Origin: DASYAE01 sp036501535
GTDB taxonomy: Bacteria > Actinomycetota > Actinomycetes > Streptomycetales > Catenulisporaceae
Length of the DNA: 28,685 nt
Direction: 5' to 3'
Assembly (NCBI GenBank): GCA_036501535.1
Contig: DASYAE010000038.1
Coordinates: forward strand, 1-28,685
Under the pieces are notes generated by a model. It was not told the DNA's origin, did no database searches, and worked only from the letters and a program-made list of their open reading frames with translations. Positions within the stretch are counted from its first letter, which is position 1. The number at the start of each line of letters is the position of its first letter. Below, piece by piece: positions 21,971 through 28,607 of the stretch. A program made the translations under genes and the position numbers.

Positions 21971-23521
21971 TCAGATCGACCCCAGTTCCGCTTCGATGGC
22001 GGCCAGCTCCTCGGCGCTGCCCTGGACCTTCGGCCCGGTGAACCAGCGGCGGGCGGACACCAGCCACCAGATCCCGGCGAAGCCCAGCACCGCCGCCACC
22101 GCGACGACGGTGTAGTTGAAGGTCTTCGCCGTCACCGGCGAGGTGGTCGGCAGCATGAAGAGGATCGTGATGACCACTACCCACGTGACGGCGGTGAAAC
22201 CGATCGGGCGCGACCAGCGGCCCAGATGCCACGGCCCGCGCTCGAACCGGTCGCCGAGCCGCAGCCGCAGGAAGGTCGGGATCACGTAGGCGATGTAGAG
22301 CCCGATCACCGCGATCGAGGTGACCGCGGCGTAGGCGGTGCTGTTCCACAGGTCCGGCAGGCCCAGCAGGAACGCGCCGGCCGCGGCGAGCCAGACGGCG
22401 TTGGTGGGCGTGCGGGTGCGCTTGTTGATCCGGTGCCAGAACGCGGAGCCGGGCAGCGCGCCGTCCCGGGAGAAGGCGTAGATCATCCGCGAGTTGGCGG
22501 TGACCGAGGCCATGCCGCAGAACAGCTGCGCCCCGATCGCGATCAGCAGTAGGAGCTTGCCGCCGGTCGCGCCGACCGCGTCGATGAAGATCTGCGCCGG
22601 CGGCACGCCGGTGGCCGAGCCGACCTCGGGGCCGTACTTCTGGATCGCGAAGGTGATGCCGATCAGCAGCACCCAGCCGGCGATCAGCGAGACCACGATC
22701 GACATCACGATCCCGCGCGGCCCGCTGACCGCGGCGTCCCGGGTCTCCTCGGTCATGTGCGCCGAGGCGTCGTAGCCGGTGAACGTGTACTGCGCCAGCA
22801 GCAGGCCGAGCAGCGCGACGTAGAGCCCCGAGCTCCAGCCGGTGTTGTTGACGAAGTGCCCGAACACGAACGAGGCGGACTGGTGCTTCGACGGCACGAA
22901 CGTCAGCGCGCCGACGATCACCAGCACGCCGAGGATGTGCCACCAGACGCTGACCTGGTTGAGCACCGCGACCAGCTTGACGTTGAAGGTGTTCAGTAGC
23001 CCGTGCAGCAGCAGCACCCCGGCGTAGATCTCGATGGTGTGCGCCGCGGTGGCGGAGAAGCCCCACTGCAGGTCGGTCAGGGCATTGATGAAGAAGGCGG
23101 CGCCGAAGTCGATGCCCGCGGTGACCGCGACCTGGCCGAGGAAGTTGAACCAGCCGGTGAACCAGGACCAGGCGGCCGCGTTGCTCCCGGCCAGCTTCGC
23201 GGACCAGTAGTAGAGCCCGCCGGCGGTCGGGAAGCTCGAGCAGACCTCTGCCATGGCCAGCCCGACCACCAGCGTCATCAGGCCCACGATCGGCCAGCCC
23301 CAGGTGATCAGCGCCGGGCCGCCGGTGTTCATGCCGTAGCCGTAGAGGGTCAGGCAGCCGCTGAGGATCGAGATGATGGTGAACGAGACGGCGAAGTTGG
23401 AGAAGCCCGACATGGTCCGGGACAGCTCCTGCGCGTAGCCGAGCTGGTGCAGGCGGCGCTCGTCGGCGGACAGCTCCTCCTGCGGCGGGGGGACGGCGTC
23501 GGTGCGGTCGGCGGTGGTCAT
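21971..23521 (-). CDS. APC-superfamily amino-acid/amine permease
   Basis: A 516-residue permease with about 12 membrane segments. LHQLGYAQELSRTMSGFSNFAVSFTIISILSGCLTLYGYG, AEVCSSFPTAGGLYYWSAKLAG, YDASAHMTEETRDAAVSGPRGI and the FSRDGALPGS loop place it in the amino acid/choline transporter branch (GABA, choline, amine uptake). The ATG at 23521 has a perfect AGGAGG 7 nt upstream. It leads the operon, with the ligase ATG only 3 nt after its stop. It should import the amine that the ligase glutamylates. A long, C-rich leader lies upstream (the plus strand there is G-rich). It is a distant paralogue of the permease at 3042-4568. Confidence 0.9.
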   Translation of the reverse strand: MTTADRTDAVPPPQEELSADERRLHQLGYAQELSRTMSGFSNFAVSFTIISILSGCLTLYGYGMNTGGPALITWGWPIVGLMTLVVGLAMAEVCSSFPTAGGLYYWSAKLAGSNAAAWSWFTGWFNFLGQVAVTAGIDFGAAFFINALTDLQWGFSATAAHTIEIYAGVLLLHGLLNTFNVKLVAVLNQVSVWWHILGVLVIVGALTFVPSKHQSASFVFGHFVNNTGWSSGLYVALLGLLLAQYTFTGYDASAHMTEETRDAAVSGPRGIVMSIVVSLIAGWVLLIGITFAIQKYGPEVGSATGVPPAQIFIDAVGATGGKLLLLIAIGAQLFCGMASVTANSRMIYAFSRDGALPGSAFWHRINKRTRTPTNAVWLAAAGAFLLGLPDLWNSTAYAAVTSIAVIGLYIAYVIPTFLRLRLGDRFERGPWHLGRWSRPIGFTAVTWVVVITILFMLPTTSPVTAKTFNYTVVAVAAVLGFAGIWWLVSARRWFTGPKVQGSAEELAAIEAELGSI

Positions 23522-23900
23522 GCACGCCTCCTGGAGGGTGGTCGCGAGCTGGGGGCGGTGCGCGGAAAACGCTGCGGGGCCGGGGAGAACGGGACGCAGG
23601 GCACGCGGACGGCGACATCGGCGGGGCCGGGCGGGCGGGGCACGGGGGAGAGCACGGGCAGGGGGCGCAGAGCAGGGGCAGGGGCACCGGCAAATGGACG
23701 AGCAGCCGTCCTTTAATGGTTTTCAGTGTGCGGGTGCGCCGCGCCTTGTCAAGAGCGCATCGTCGTCGAGGGGCCGCGACCGCCGCCGCAGCAGCCGTTC
23801 CAGCCTCGGCCGCTAGTATGTGCATCCGGTTGTGTCTTTTCCGGTCCGGCCTGACAGCCGACCGCGGGACCCGGCCACAGCACACGGAGAGGTTCGAACG
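23522..23900. promoter_or_regulatory. Divergent intergenic region between permease operon and MFS gene
   Basis: 379 nt without a gene. Minus-strand TTGACA at 23752-23747 is a possible -35 box for the permease operon, but the -10 about 17 nt on (ACACTG) is weak. Plus-strand TAGTAT at 23814-23819 is a likely -10 for the MFS gene. Positions 23623-23690 are strongly G-rich on the plus strand. I could not identify a clear FadR-type operator. Confidence 0.5.
23623..23640 (+). other. G-quadruplex-type motif
   Basis: Four G-runs (GGGG, GGG, GGG, GGGG) with 1-2 nt loops lie within 18 nt, followed by more G-runs to 23690. It sits on the template strand of the permease leader. Confidence 0.55.
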
Positions 23901-25286
23901 GTGGCAGCAGCGGCACTGGCGGAGGCGGACGGTCCGAAGCCGGGGCCGAACCCGGCGGCGGCCCGCCGGCTGCGCGTGCTGATCACGCTGTTCTTCCTGC
24001 TGGACGGCTTCGTCTTCGCCAACTGGGTCGTGCGGGTGCCGCAGGTCAAGGCGCACGTCGGCGCGTCGCCGGCCACCCTCGGCCTGGCCCTGCTCGGCGT
24101 CTCCATCGGCGCGATCGCCACCATGACGATCACCGGCCGGCTCTGCGACAGGTTCGGCAGCCGCGCGATCACCGTCGCCACCGCCGTGCTGCTCGCCTTC
24201 TCCGTGGCGCTGCCCGCGATCATGCCGACCGTGCTCGCCCTCGGCGGCGCGCTGTTCTTCTTCGGCGCCGGCTGGGGCGGCCTGAACGTCGCGATGAACA
24301 GCGCGGCGGTCAACATCATCGCCGAGCTCGACCAGCCGATCATGCCCTCGTTCCACGCGGCCTACAGCCTCGGCGGCCTGCTCGGCTCGGTCGTCGGCGG
24401 CGTCGTGGCGGAGTTCCTCGGCGCGGCGGCGCACCTGGCCGGCGTCGGCGTGGTCGGACTCGCGGCGACGATAGCCCTCGGGATCCCGCTGATGCGGTGC
24501 GCGCCCCTGGAGACCGAACACGCACAGAGCGCTGAATACGCACAGCGCGCCGAGCGGGCACAGCGCCAGCGCCGCGGCCACGAACCGGAGGCGGCGAAGC
24601 AGCGTCCCCGCGGCGAGCCCGGCGACCAAGCCGCCCACGCCGCGCGCCAGCTGACCATCATCGTGTACATATTCAGCGTCATCGCGCTCTGCTCGTCCTA
24701 CGGCGAGGGCGCGCTGGCCGACTGGGGCGCCCTGCACCTGCGCACGGACCTGCACACGAGCGCCGGCATGGCGGCCGCGGGCTACGCCTGCTTCTCGGTC
24801 GCCATGTTCATCGGACGGCTGTCCGGATCCTGGGTCCTGCGCACCGTCGGCCGCACCGCGGTCCTGGCCGGCGGCGGCCTGACCGCGGCGGGCGGGATGC
24901 TGGTCGCGGCGCTCGTGCCGACCCTGGCGATCGTCCTGGTCGGCTTCGTCCTGGTGGGCTTCGGCCTGTCCAACATGTTCCCGGCGACCGTCGGGCAGGC
25001 CGGCGTCCTGCGCGGCCCGGCCGGCGTGGCCACCGCCTCGACCTTCGGCTACGGCGGCTTCCTGACCGGCCCGCCGCTGATCGGCTTCCTGGCCGACCGC
25101 CTCGGCCTGCCGATCGCGCTGACCAGCATCAGCGCCCTCGCGGCCGTCGCGGCGACGATCGCCCTGCTCGCGGCGGGCTGGGTCAGGGCCGCCGAGACGG
25201 TCGAGCAGCGGCCCGAACCCGACACGGCGCCGCAGGTCTCTGATGCGGCCGGGGTGTCAGAGGTGTCCGAGGTCTGCCCGCCCTGA
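23901..25286 (+). CDS. Major facilitator superfamily transporter
   Basis: A 461-residue MFS protein with two bundles of six membrane segments. The loop after segment 2 reads GRLCDRFGSRAI, close to the MFS signature G-x-x-x-D-R-x-G. The second bundle contains FIGRLSGSWVLRTVGRTAVLAGGG and FGYGGFLTGPPLIGFLADRLGL, like YbjJ/FucP-type MFS proteins. The central cytoplasmic loop (about 200-250) is extended and carries three six-residue repeats (EHAQSA, EYAQRA, ERAQRQ). The GTG at 23901 has GGAGAGG about 7 nt upstream. It is divergent from the amine-utilisation operon and convergent with the FadR-type regulator. Export of a metabolite or uptake of the pathway substrate are both possible; the substrate is unknown. 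Confidence 0.85.
   Translation: MAAAALAEADGPKPGPNPAAARRLRVLITLFFLLDGFVFANWVVRVPQVKAHVGASPATLGLALLGVSIGAIATMTITGRLCDRFGSRAITVATAVLLAFSVALPAIMPTVLALGGALFFFGAGWGGLNVAMNSAAVNIIAELDQPIMPSFHAAYSLGGLLGSVVGGVVAEFLGAAAHLAGVGVVGLAATIALGIPLMRCAPLETEHAQSAEYAQRAERAQRQRRGHEPEAAKQRPRGEPGDQAAHAARQLTIIVYIFSVIALCSSYGEGALADWGALHLRTDLHTSAGMAAAGYACFSVAMFIGRLSGSWVLRTVGRTAVLAGGGLTAAGGMLVAALVPTLAIVLVGFVLVGFGLSNMFPATVGQAGVLRGPAGVATASTFGYGGFLTGPPLIGFLADRLGLPIALTSISALAAVAATIALLAAGWVRAAETVEQRPEPDTAPQVSDAAGVSEVSEVCPP
24516..24569 (+). repeat. 18-bp tandem repeat, three units, in the MFS gene
   Basis: Units at 24516-24533, 24534-24551 and 24552-24569 share the core GCACAG and encode E-[HYR]-A-Q-x-[AQ] hexapeptides. They lie in the loop between the two MFS bundles and keep the frame. 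Confidence 0.8.
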
Positions 25287-25291
25287 TCGCG

Positions 25292-25316
25292 GCGGCCCGG
25301 CGCGGCGCCGGGCCGC
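25292..25316. terminator. Bidirectional terminator between MFS and GntR genes
   Basis: A perfect 11-bp stem (GCGGCCCGGCG at 25292-25302, complement at 25306-25316) with a 3-nt loop fills the 30-nt gap between the two convergent stop codons. Confidence 0.8.
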
Positions 25317-26060
25317 TCACTTCAGGAAACCGCGCAGCAGCACGGCGGTGCCGTCGACGTGCTCGGCCATGGCCCGCCGGGCCGCCTCGGGGTCGCCGCC
25401 GAGGATCGCGCCGCAGATGCGCCGGTGCTGCTCCGCCGAGTGCTTGAGGTTCACATCCAGCATCGGGATCGCGTCCAGCAGGGCGTTGACGTGCAGCCGC
25501 GCCTCGCCGACCGCCGCGGCGAGCTGCGGCGAGCCGGAGAGCTCGGCCACCGCCAGATGAAACCGCGTGTCCGCGATGCGGTAGTCGGCCGCGTCCGCGC
25601 GCTCCGCCTCGCCCATCCGGCGGCTCAGCATCCTGCGGCTGTCCGCGTCCAGCGGGCGGGCGGCCGCGCACTCGGCGGCCCCGCACTCGACCGCGCGCCG
25701 GAACGCCAGCGCGTCCTCGAGCCCGGCCGGCAGGTCCTCGACCAGGTCGCGCAGCTTCACCGCGGGCGGCTCCGGCACCCGCAGCACGTAGGTCCCGCCG
25801 GACCGGCCGCGCCGACTCTCCACGATGCCCTCGCGGGCCAGCGCCCGGATCGCCTCGCGCAGCGTGTCCCGGCTCACCCCGAGCACCGCGGCCAACTCGC
25901 GCTCGCTCGGCAGCCGGTCGCCGCAGCGCACCGCGCCGAGCTTGACCGCGCGCAGGATCCGCTCGATCGTCTCCTCGAACGCGTTGCCCGCGCGCACCGG
26001 CTGGAAGAGCGCGAACCCCGCGTCGCCTGCGCCCTGCGCCCCGCCGTTTGCCTCCGCCAT
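25317..26060 (-). CDS. GntR-family (FadR subfamily, FCD domain) transcriptional regulator
   Basis: A 247-residue regulator. A winged helix (about 20-90: IERILRAVKLGAVRCGDRLPSERELAAVLGVSRDTLREAIRALAREGIVESRRGRSGGTYV) precedes an FCD all-helical effector domain (about 105-240). This contains DTRFHLAVAELSGSPQL and HRRICGAILGGDPEAARRAMAEHV, whose Asp/His residues form the metal site of FCD proteins that bind carboxylic acids. The ATG at 26060 is chosen because family similarity begins soon after; frames extending to 26135 only add a basic, low-complexity tail. It probably regulates the amine-utilisation operon and/or the MFS gene, as GntR regulators do in related actinomycete clusters. No matching operator could be fixed by eye. 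Confidence 0.9.
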   Translation of the reverse strand: MAEANGGAQGAGDAGFALFQPVRAGNAFEETIERILRAVKLGAVRCGDRLPSERELAAVLGVSRDTLREAIRALAREGIVESRRGRSGGTYVLRVPEPPAVKLRDLVEDLPAGLEDALAFRRAVECGAAECAAARPLDADSRRMLSRRMGEAERADAADYRIADTRFHLAVAELSGSPQLAAAVGEARLHVNALLDAIPMLDVNLKHSAEQHRRICGAILGGDPEAARRAMAEHVDGTAVLLRGFLK

Positions 26061-26548
26061 ACCGCCGCGCCGTGCCCTTCCCCGTCGTGCCGGTCGCCTG
26101 GTTTGCCCGGTCTGTCCGGCCGGGTTCCCGGCCATTTTCCCCGGTTCGACCGCCCGCTGTCCATGCGGCCGCCACCCGGATCGGTCTAATAACAGGCCTC
26201 ACAAAGGATATCAGCGCGGGGATATCCGCGCGGGCCCTGCCACACTGTCCGACCCTGCTTGGCCCTGCACTTGGGTAGTTGACCCAACACGCAGACTTAC
26301 CCGCAGGTCAGTGCTAGCTGGTAGATCAAGATGGCATTGACGATCTGGGTAGGAGCCGCCGTGCGAGAAGCGCGTGTCTTTGGGGACGGCGTGGCGTTGT
26401 CTGACTCTCACGTGGCGTCAACCCCCGTCGCCATCCGGGGCTGATGCCCTGTCACATGTTCCGGCCGATGTGCGACGCGCAGGGTTCCGCCGGACGCGGC
26501 GCAGCGCTAGGTTTCGCATGCCGTTTGTCACGGATTGGGGGTCGGCAA
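26061..26548. other. 488-nt intergenic region with palindromes
   Basis: No convincing gene. Notable elements are CTAATAACAGGCC (26186-26198), which recurs in the kinase gene; the inverted pair GGATATC (26206-26212) / GATATCC (26221-26227); and the perfect dyad TTGGGT-N5-ACCCAA (26271-26287) overlapping a TTGACC. A 37-codon ORF at 26331-26444 (MALTIWVGAAVREARVF...) has no ribosome site and is not called. Confidence 0.5.
26271..26287. promoter_or_regulatory. Perfect dyad TTGGGT-N5-ACCCAA, possible operator
   Basis: A 6-5-6 perfect inverted repeat in an otherwise unstructured stretch. A TTGACC (-35-like) sits inside it on the plus strand, but no matching -10 box is evident. The dimeric geometry suits a repressor site; the regulator is unknown. 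Confidence 0.45.
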
Positions 26549-26911
26549 GTGGATCCCGTACAGGTGGTGACCAGCGTTTGGTTCCGCTACGACGCCGCCG
26601 CGAACGCGGTGGGCGAGAGCGCGGCGGGGTTGGTCACCCTGGCCGAGCGCGGGGACGAACGCGCGGTGTTCGCGGACTACGGCGTCACCCTGCCGATCGC
26701 AGCCGGGGCCGGGGGCGCGCCAGAGCTGCTGGCCGCCACACCTGCTGACCGCCCGACCCTTCAGGCACGCGAGGTGATCCGATGTCCACACCCCCCTTCT
26801 CCATCCAGGACCCATGGCGCGACGGCCAGGTCGAGTGGGCGCGATCAATCCTGGACGACGCCGTCAAAAGGCAGATCGACGCCGGCGGCCTGCCACTCAT
26901 CCAGGAGATAG
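26549..26911 (+). CDS. Hypothetical protein, C-terminus doubtful
   Basis: Codon use looks genuinely coding (strong G/C third bases) from the GTG at 26549, which has GGGGG about 7 nt upstream, to about 26775: VDPVQVVTSVWFRYDAAANAVGES, AERGDERAVFADYGVTLPIA. Beyond that the frame turns Pro/Ser/Arg-rich and overlaps the next gene by 130 nt, which is atypical. A TGA at 26775-26777 in another frame, just before the next gene, suggests that a one-base difference would give a normal ending. I do not recognise the family. Confidence 0.35.
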   Translation: MDPVQVVTSVWFRYDAAANAVGESAAGLVTLAERGDERAVFADYGVTLPIAAGAGGAPELLAATPADRPTLQAREVIRCPHPPSPSRTHGATARSSGRDQSWTTPSKGRSTPAACHSSRR

Positions 26912-27360
26912 CACGCCTGGGTGTGCCGAACGTGGACGACATTCAAGCCCTGTGCGGCCGAGTCACCGCGGCGCCCTCCGGCGATACTCACATCAAGTCA
27001 TTGATGTTGAACCGTGAGGCGGGGCCGGAGCGCAGGGCGGACGGGCACAGGCACCTGACCGACGGCGAGATCGTCGGGATGACCGAAATCCAAAGGCTGC
27101 TCGTGGCCTTCGATCGGGCCGGAATCGATGACGCCTTTCGCACGGAGCTCCTCGCCATGGTGCCCGCGCCGGCACGCCATGGTGTCGTGCATCTCCTCGG
27201 AGCGTTCGTCGTCGCGAACGACGCGTCGAATCTGCGAACTGATCACGGCTCCATACGTGCGCTGCGTAGGGCGGCGCCCAGCCACTCGCCGGTCGCTACG
27301 GCCTCGTCCGAGCCCGGGTCCGGCCCGGGCGTGTCGTCGATCGTCGCCACCAGGAGGTGA
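26782..27360 (+). CDS. Hypothetical protein
   Basis: A 192-residue frame starting ATG at 26782 with GAGGTGA directly upstream as ribosome site. Residues 1-153 look coding (FSIQDPWRDGQVEWARSILDDAVKRQIDAGG, HLTDGEIVGMTEIQRLLVAFDRAGIDD, HGVVHLLGAFVVANDASN), soluble and mainly helical. No domain is recognised. The last 40 residues run antisense through the end of the merR gene (118-nt overlap) and are Ser/Ala/Pro-rich, so the true stop may have been lost. It may be co-transcribed with the preceding small ORF. Confidence 0.45.
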   Translation: MSTPPFSIQDPWRDGQVEWARSILDDAVKRQIDAGGLPLIQEIARLGVPNVDDIQALCGRVTAAPSGDTHIKSLMLNREAGPERRADGHRHLTDGEIVGMTEIQRLLVAFDRAGIDDAFRTELLAMVPAPARHGVVHLLGAFVVANDASNLRTDHGSIRALRRAAPSHSPVATASSEPGSGPGVSSIVATRR

Positions 27361-28253
27361 TACCTGGTCAGTAGCTTGAGTCCGGTCGTGTCCGCCAGCC
27401 GCCGTGCCGTCTCGCCGTTCGCGTTGAACCCGACGATGCGCCGCCGGGCGTCATCGATGTCGTACTTCCCGGTCGTGGCGGCGACCAGTTCGGCCGAGCC
27501 GGCGGCCACGCGCTCGGCGAGGTCCCGGGCCTGCGCCGAATCCGCGGACACGCCCGCCTGCCGGGCGGCTCGTGCTTCCAGCAGAAGCCTGCGCTGTCTC
27601 TCGACGCGGGCCATCATGTCCGGCGAAACCATCAGCCTGCCCAACCTGCCCTGCTCGGTATCGAAGGTGCGGTGCAGGAAGTCCCGCACCGCCGTGCGGA
27701 ACTGCTCTTCCTGCACGATCCCGGCCAGTTCGATCCAGGCCTCCAACTGCTCCGTGGACGGTTCCTCGGGCAGGTGCGGCCGCTGGCTGTGCAGCCGCTC
27801 GATGAAACCGGGATGGACGTCCAGGCCGTCGGTCACGAAGCCCCAGAACTCGTTGATCAGCCGGTCGCGCTCATCGTCGGACATCGACACGAGCTTGTGC
27901 ATCAAGCTGACCTGTTGCGCCGTGGTGTGCTGCCGCACGATGGTGCGCAGGACGGCCCGGCGCGCCCGGAACTGCTGCAGCTGCTGCTCGACCAACCGCA
28001 GATGCGCGGCGGCCAGGTCGTGCAAGGTGGTCTGCGTGGCCAGCACCCGGCGGATGTCGTCCAGCCCGGCGCCCAGGTCGCGCAGGGTGCGCACGAGTTC
28101 GAGCCGCGCGATGGCGTGCACGTCGTACTGGCGGAAGCCGCCTTCGCTCAGGCCGGTGGGCGCGACGACGCCTTGATCGGCGTAGAACCTGATCGCGCTC
28201 ACGCTCAGGCCGGTGCGGCGGGCGACATCGCCGATGGAGTAGAGCTCGTTCAC
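27243..28253 (-). CDS. MerR-family transcriptional regulator
   Basis: A 336-residue regulator. The MerR winged helix occupies about 1-75 (YSIGDVARRTGLSVSAIRFYADQGVVAPTGLSEGGFRQYDVHAIARLELVRTLRDLGAGLDDIRRVL), then a long dimerisation helix (about 80-120: LAAAHLRLVEQQLQQFRARRAVLRTIV). The C-terminal 200 residues form a large helical domain of unknown ligand, not Cys-rich, so no metal site; it resembles the long effector domains of drug-sensing MerR proteins in general only. The GTG at 28253 is chosen because a GTG at 28262 lies inside the -10 box; the mRNA is probably leaderless. The promoter has MerR geometry, which implies self-control. No other obvious target is adjacent. Confidence 0.88.
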   Translation of the reverse strand: MNELYSIGDVARRTGLSVSAIRFYADQGVVAPTGLSEGGFRQYDVHAIARLELVRTLRDLGAGLDDIRRVLATQTTLHDLAAAHLRLVEQQLQQFRARRAVLRTIVRQHTTAQQVSLMHKLVSMSDDERDRLINEFWGFVTDGLDVHPGFIERLHSQRPHLPEEPSTEQLEAWIELAGIVQEEQFRTAVRDFLHRTFDTEQGRLGRLMVSPDMMARVERQRRLLLEARAARQAGVSADSAQARDLAERVAAGSAELVAATTGKYDIDDARRRIVGFNANGETARRLADTTGLKLLTRYHLLVATIDDTPGPDPGSDEAVATGEWLGAALRSARMEP

Positions 28254-28260
28254 ACCCGCC

Positions 28261-28291
28261 ACTATGGATTCTCAAGCGGCCTGAGAGTCAA
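28261..28291 (-). promoter_or_regulatory. MerR-type promoter: 19-bp spacer with dyad
   Basis: On the minus strand, TTGACT (28291-28286) and CATAGT (28266-28261) are 19 bp apart, the over-long spacing typical of MerR-controlled promoters. The spacer region holds the inverted repeat TCTCA-N7-TGAGA (28270-28286). The -10 box ends 7 nt before the GTG at 28253, giving a leaderless transcript. Confidence 0.75.
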
Positions 28292-28607
28292 GGGCCTCGA
28301 AGTCCCGCGGCGGTGCCCGCTACGTGCGACCCCTGCGACGGTATGCATCGGGCAGAAACCCCGGCCCCAGCGCGCGTCGGTGGGCGAAGACGCGGGACGC
28401 GGGACGCCGAACGCTCGGGTTCCCGGAAACGATCCATTCCGGGAGCAAGATCGAAGACCTGGCCGTGGGGCCCGGCGGGCGGCCGGATCGTTCCCGGAAC
28501 CCGTTCTCACCCAAAACATGAGGAGAGCGCTCTCCGGTATACGCCGCATAACCGGCCGAGATGTCCATCCCAGACGGGAACATCCGCCGTCCGCCGACCA
28601 GCGCCGA
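28292..28607. other. Intergenic region with inverted repeats and a LacI-type palindrome
   Basis: No convincing gene in about 316 nt. It holds an imperfect inverted repeat 28419-28435 / 28485-28500 (GTTCCCGGAAACGATCC and its near complement) and a perfect 14-bp palindrome at 28522-28535. The inverted repeat may end transcription of the gene entering from the right. Confidence 0.5.
28522..28535. promoter_or_regulatory. Perfect palindrome resembling LacI-family sugar-regulator boxes
   Basis: GGAGAGCGCTCTCC is a perfect 14-bp palindrome centred on AGCGCT. The actinomycete cellobiose regulator CebR binds TGGGAGCGCTCCCA, with the same centre. No sugar operon starts beside it in the window, so its target is unclear. 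Confidence 0.45.

Noticed and set aside
20760..24755. A 1331-codon minus-strand open frame across the ligase, permease and part of the MFS gene
   Set aside because: It is a shifted frame of the real ligase and permease genes; the translation is Arg/Gly-rich and has no family similarity, while the alternative frames carry full motifs.
26374..26748. 124-codon plus-strand frame in the sparse region
   Set aside because: Arg/Gly-rich after about residue 60 and in a different frame from the better-supported ORF at 26549.
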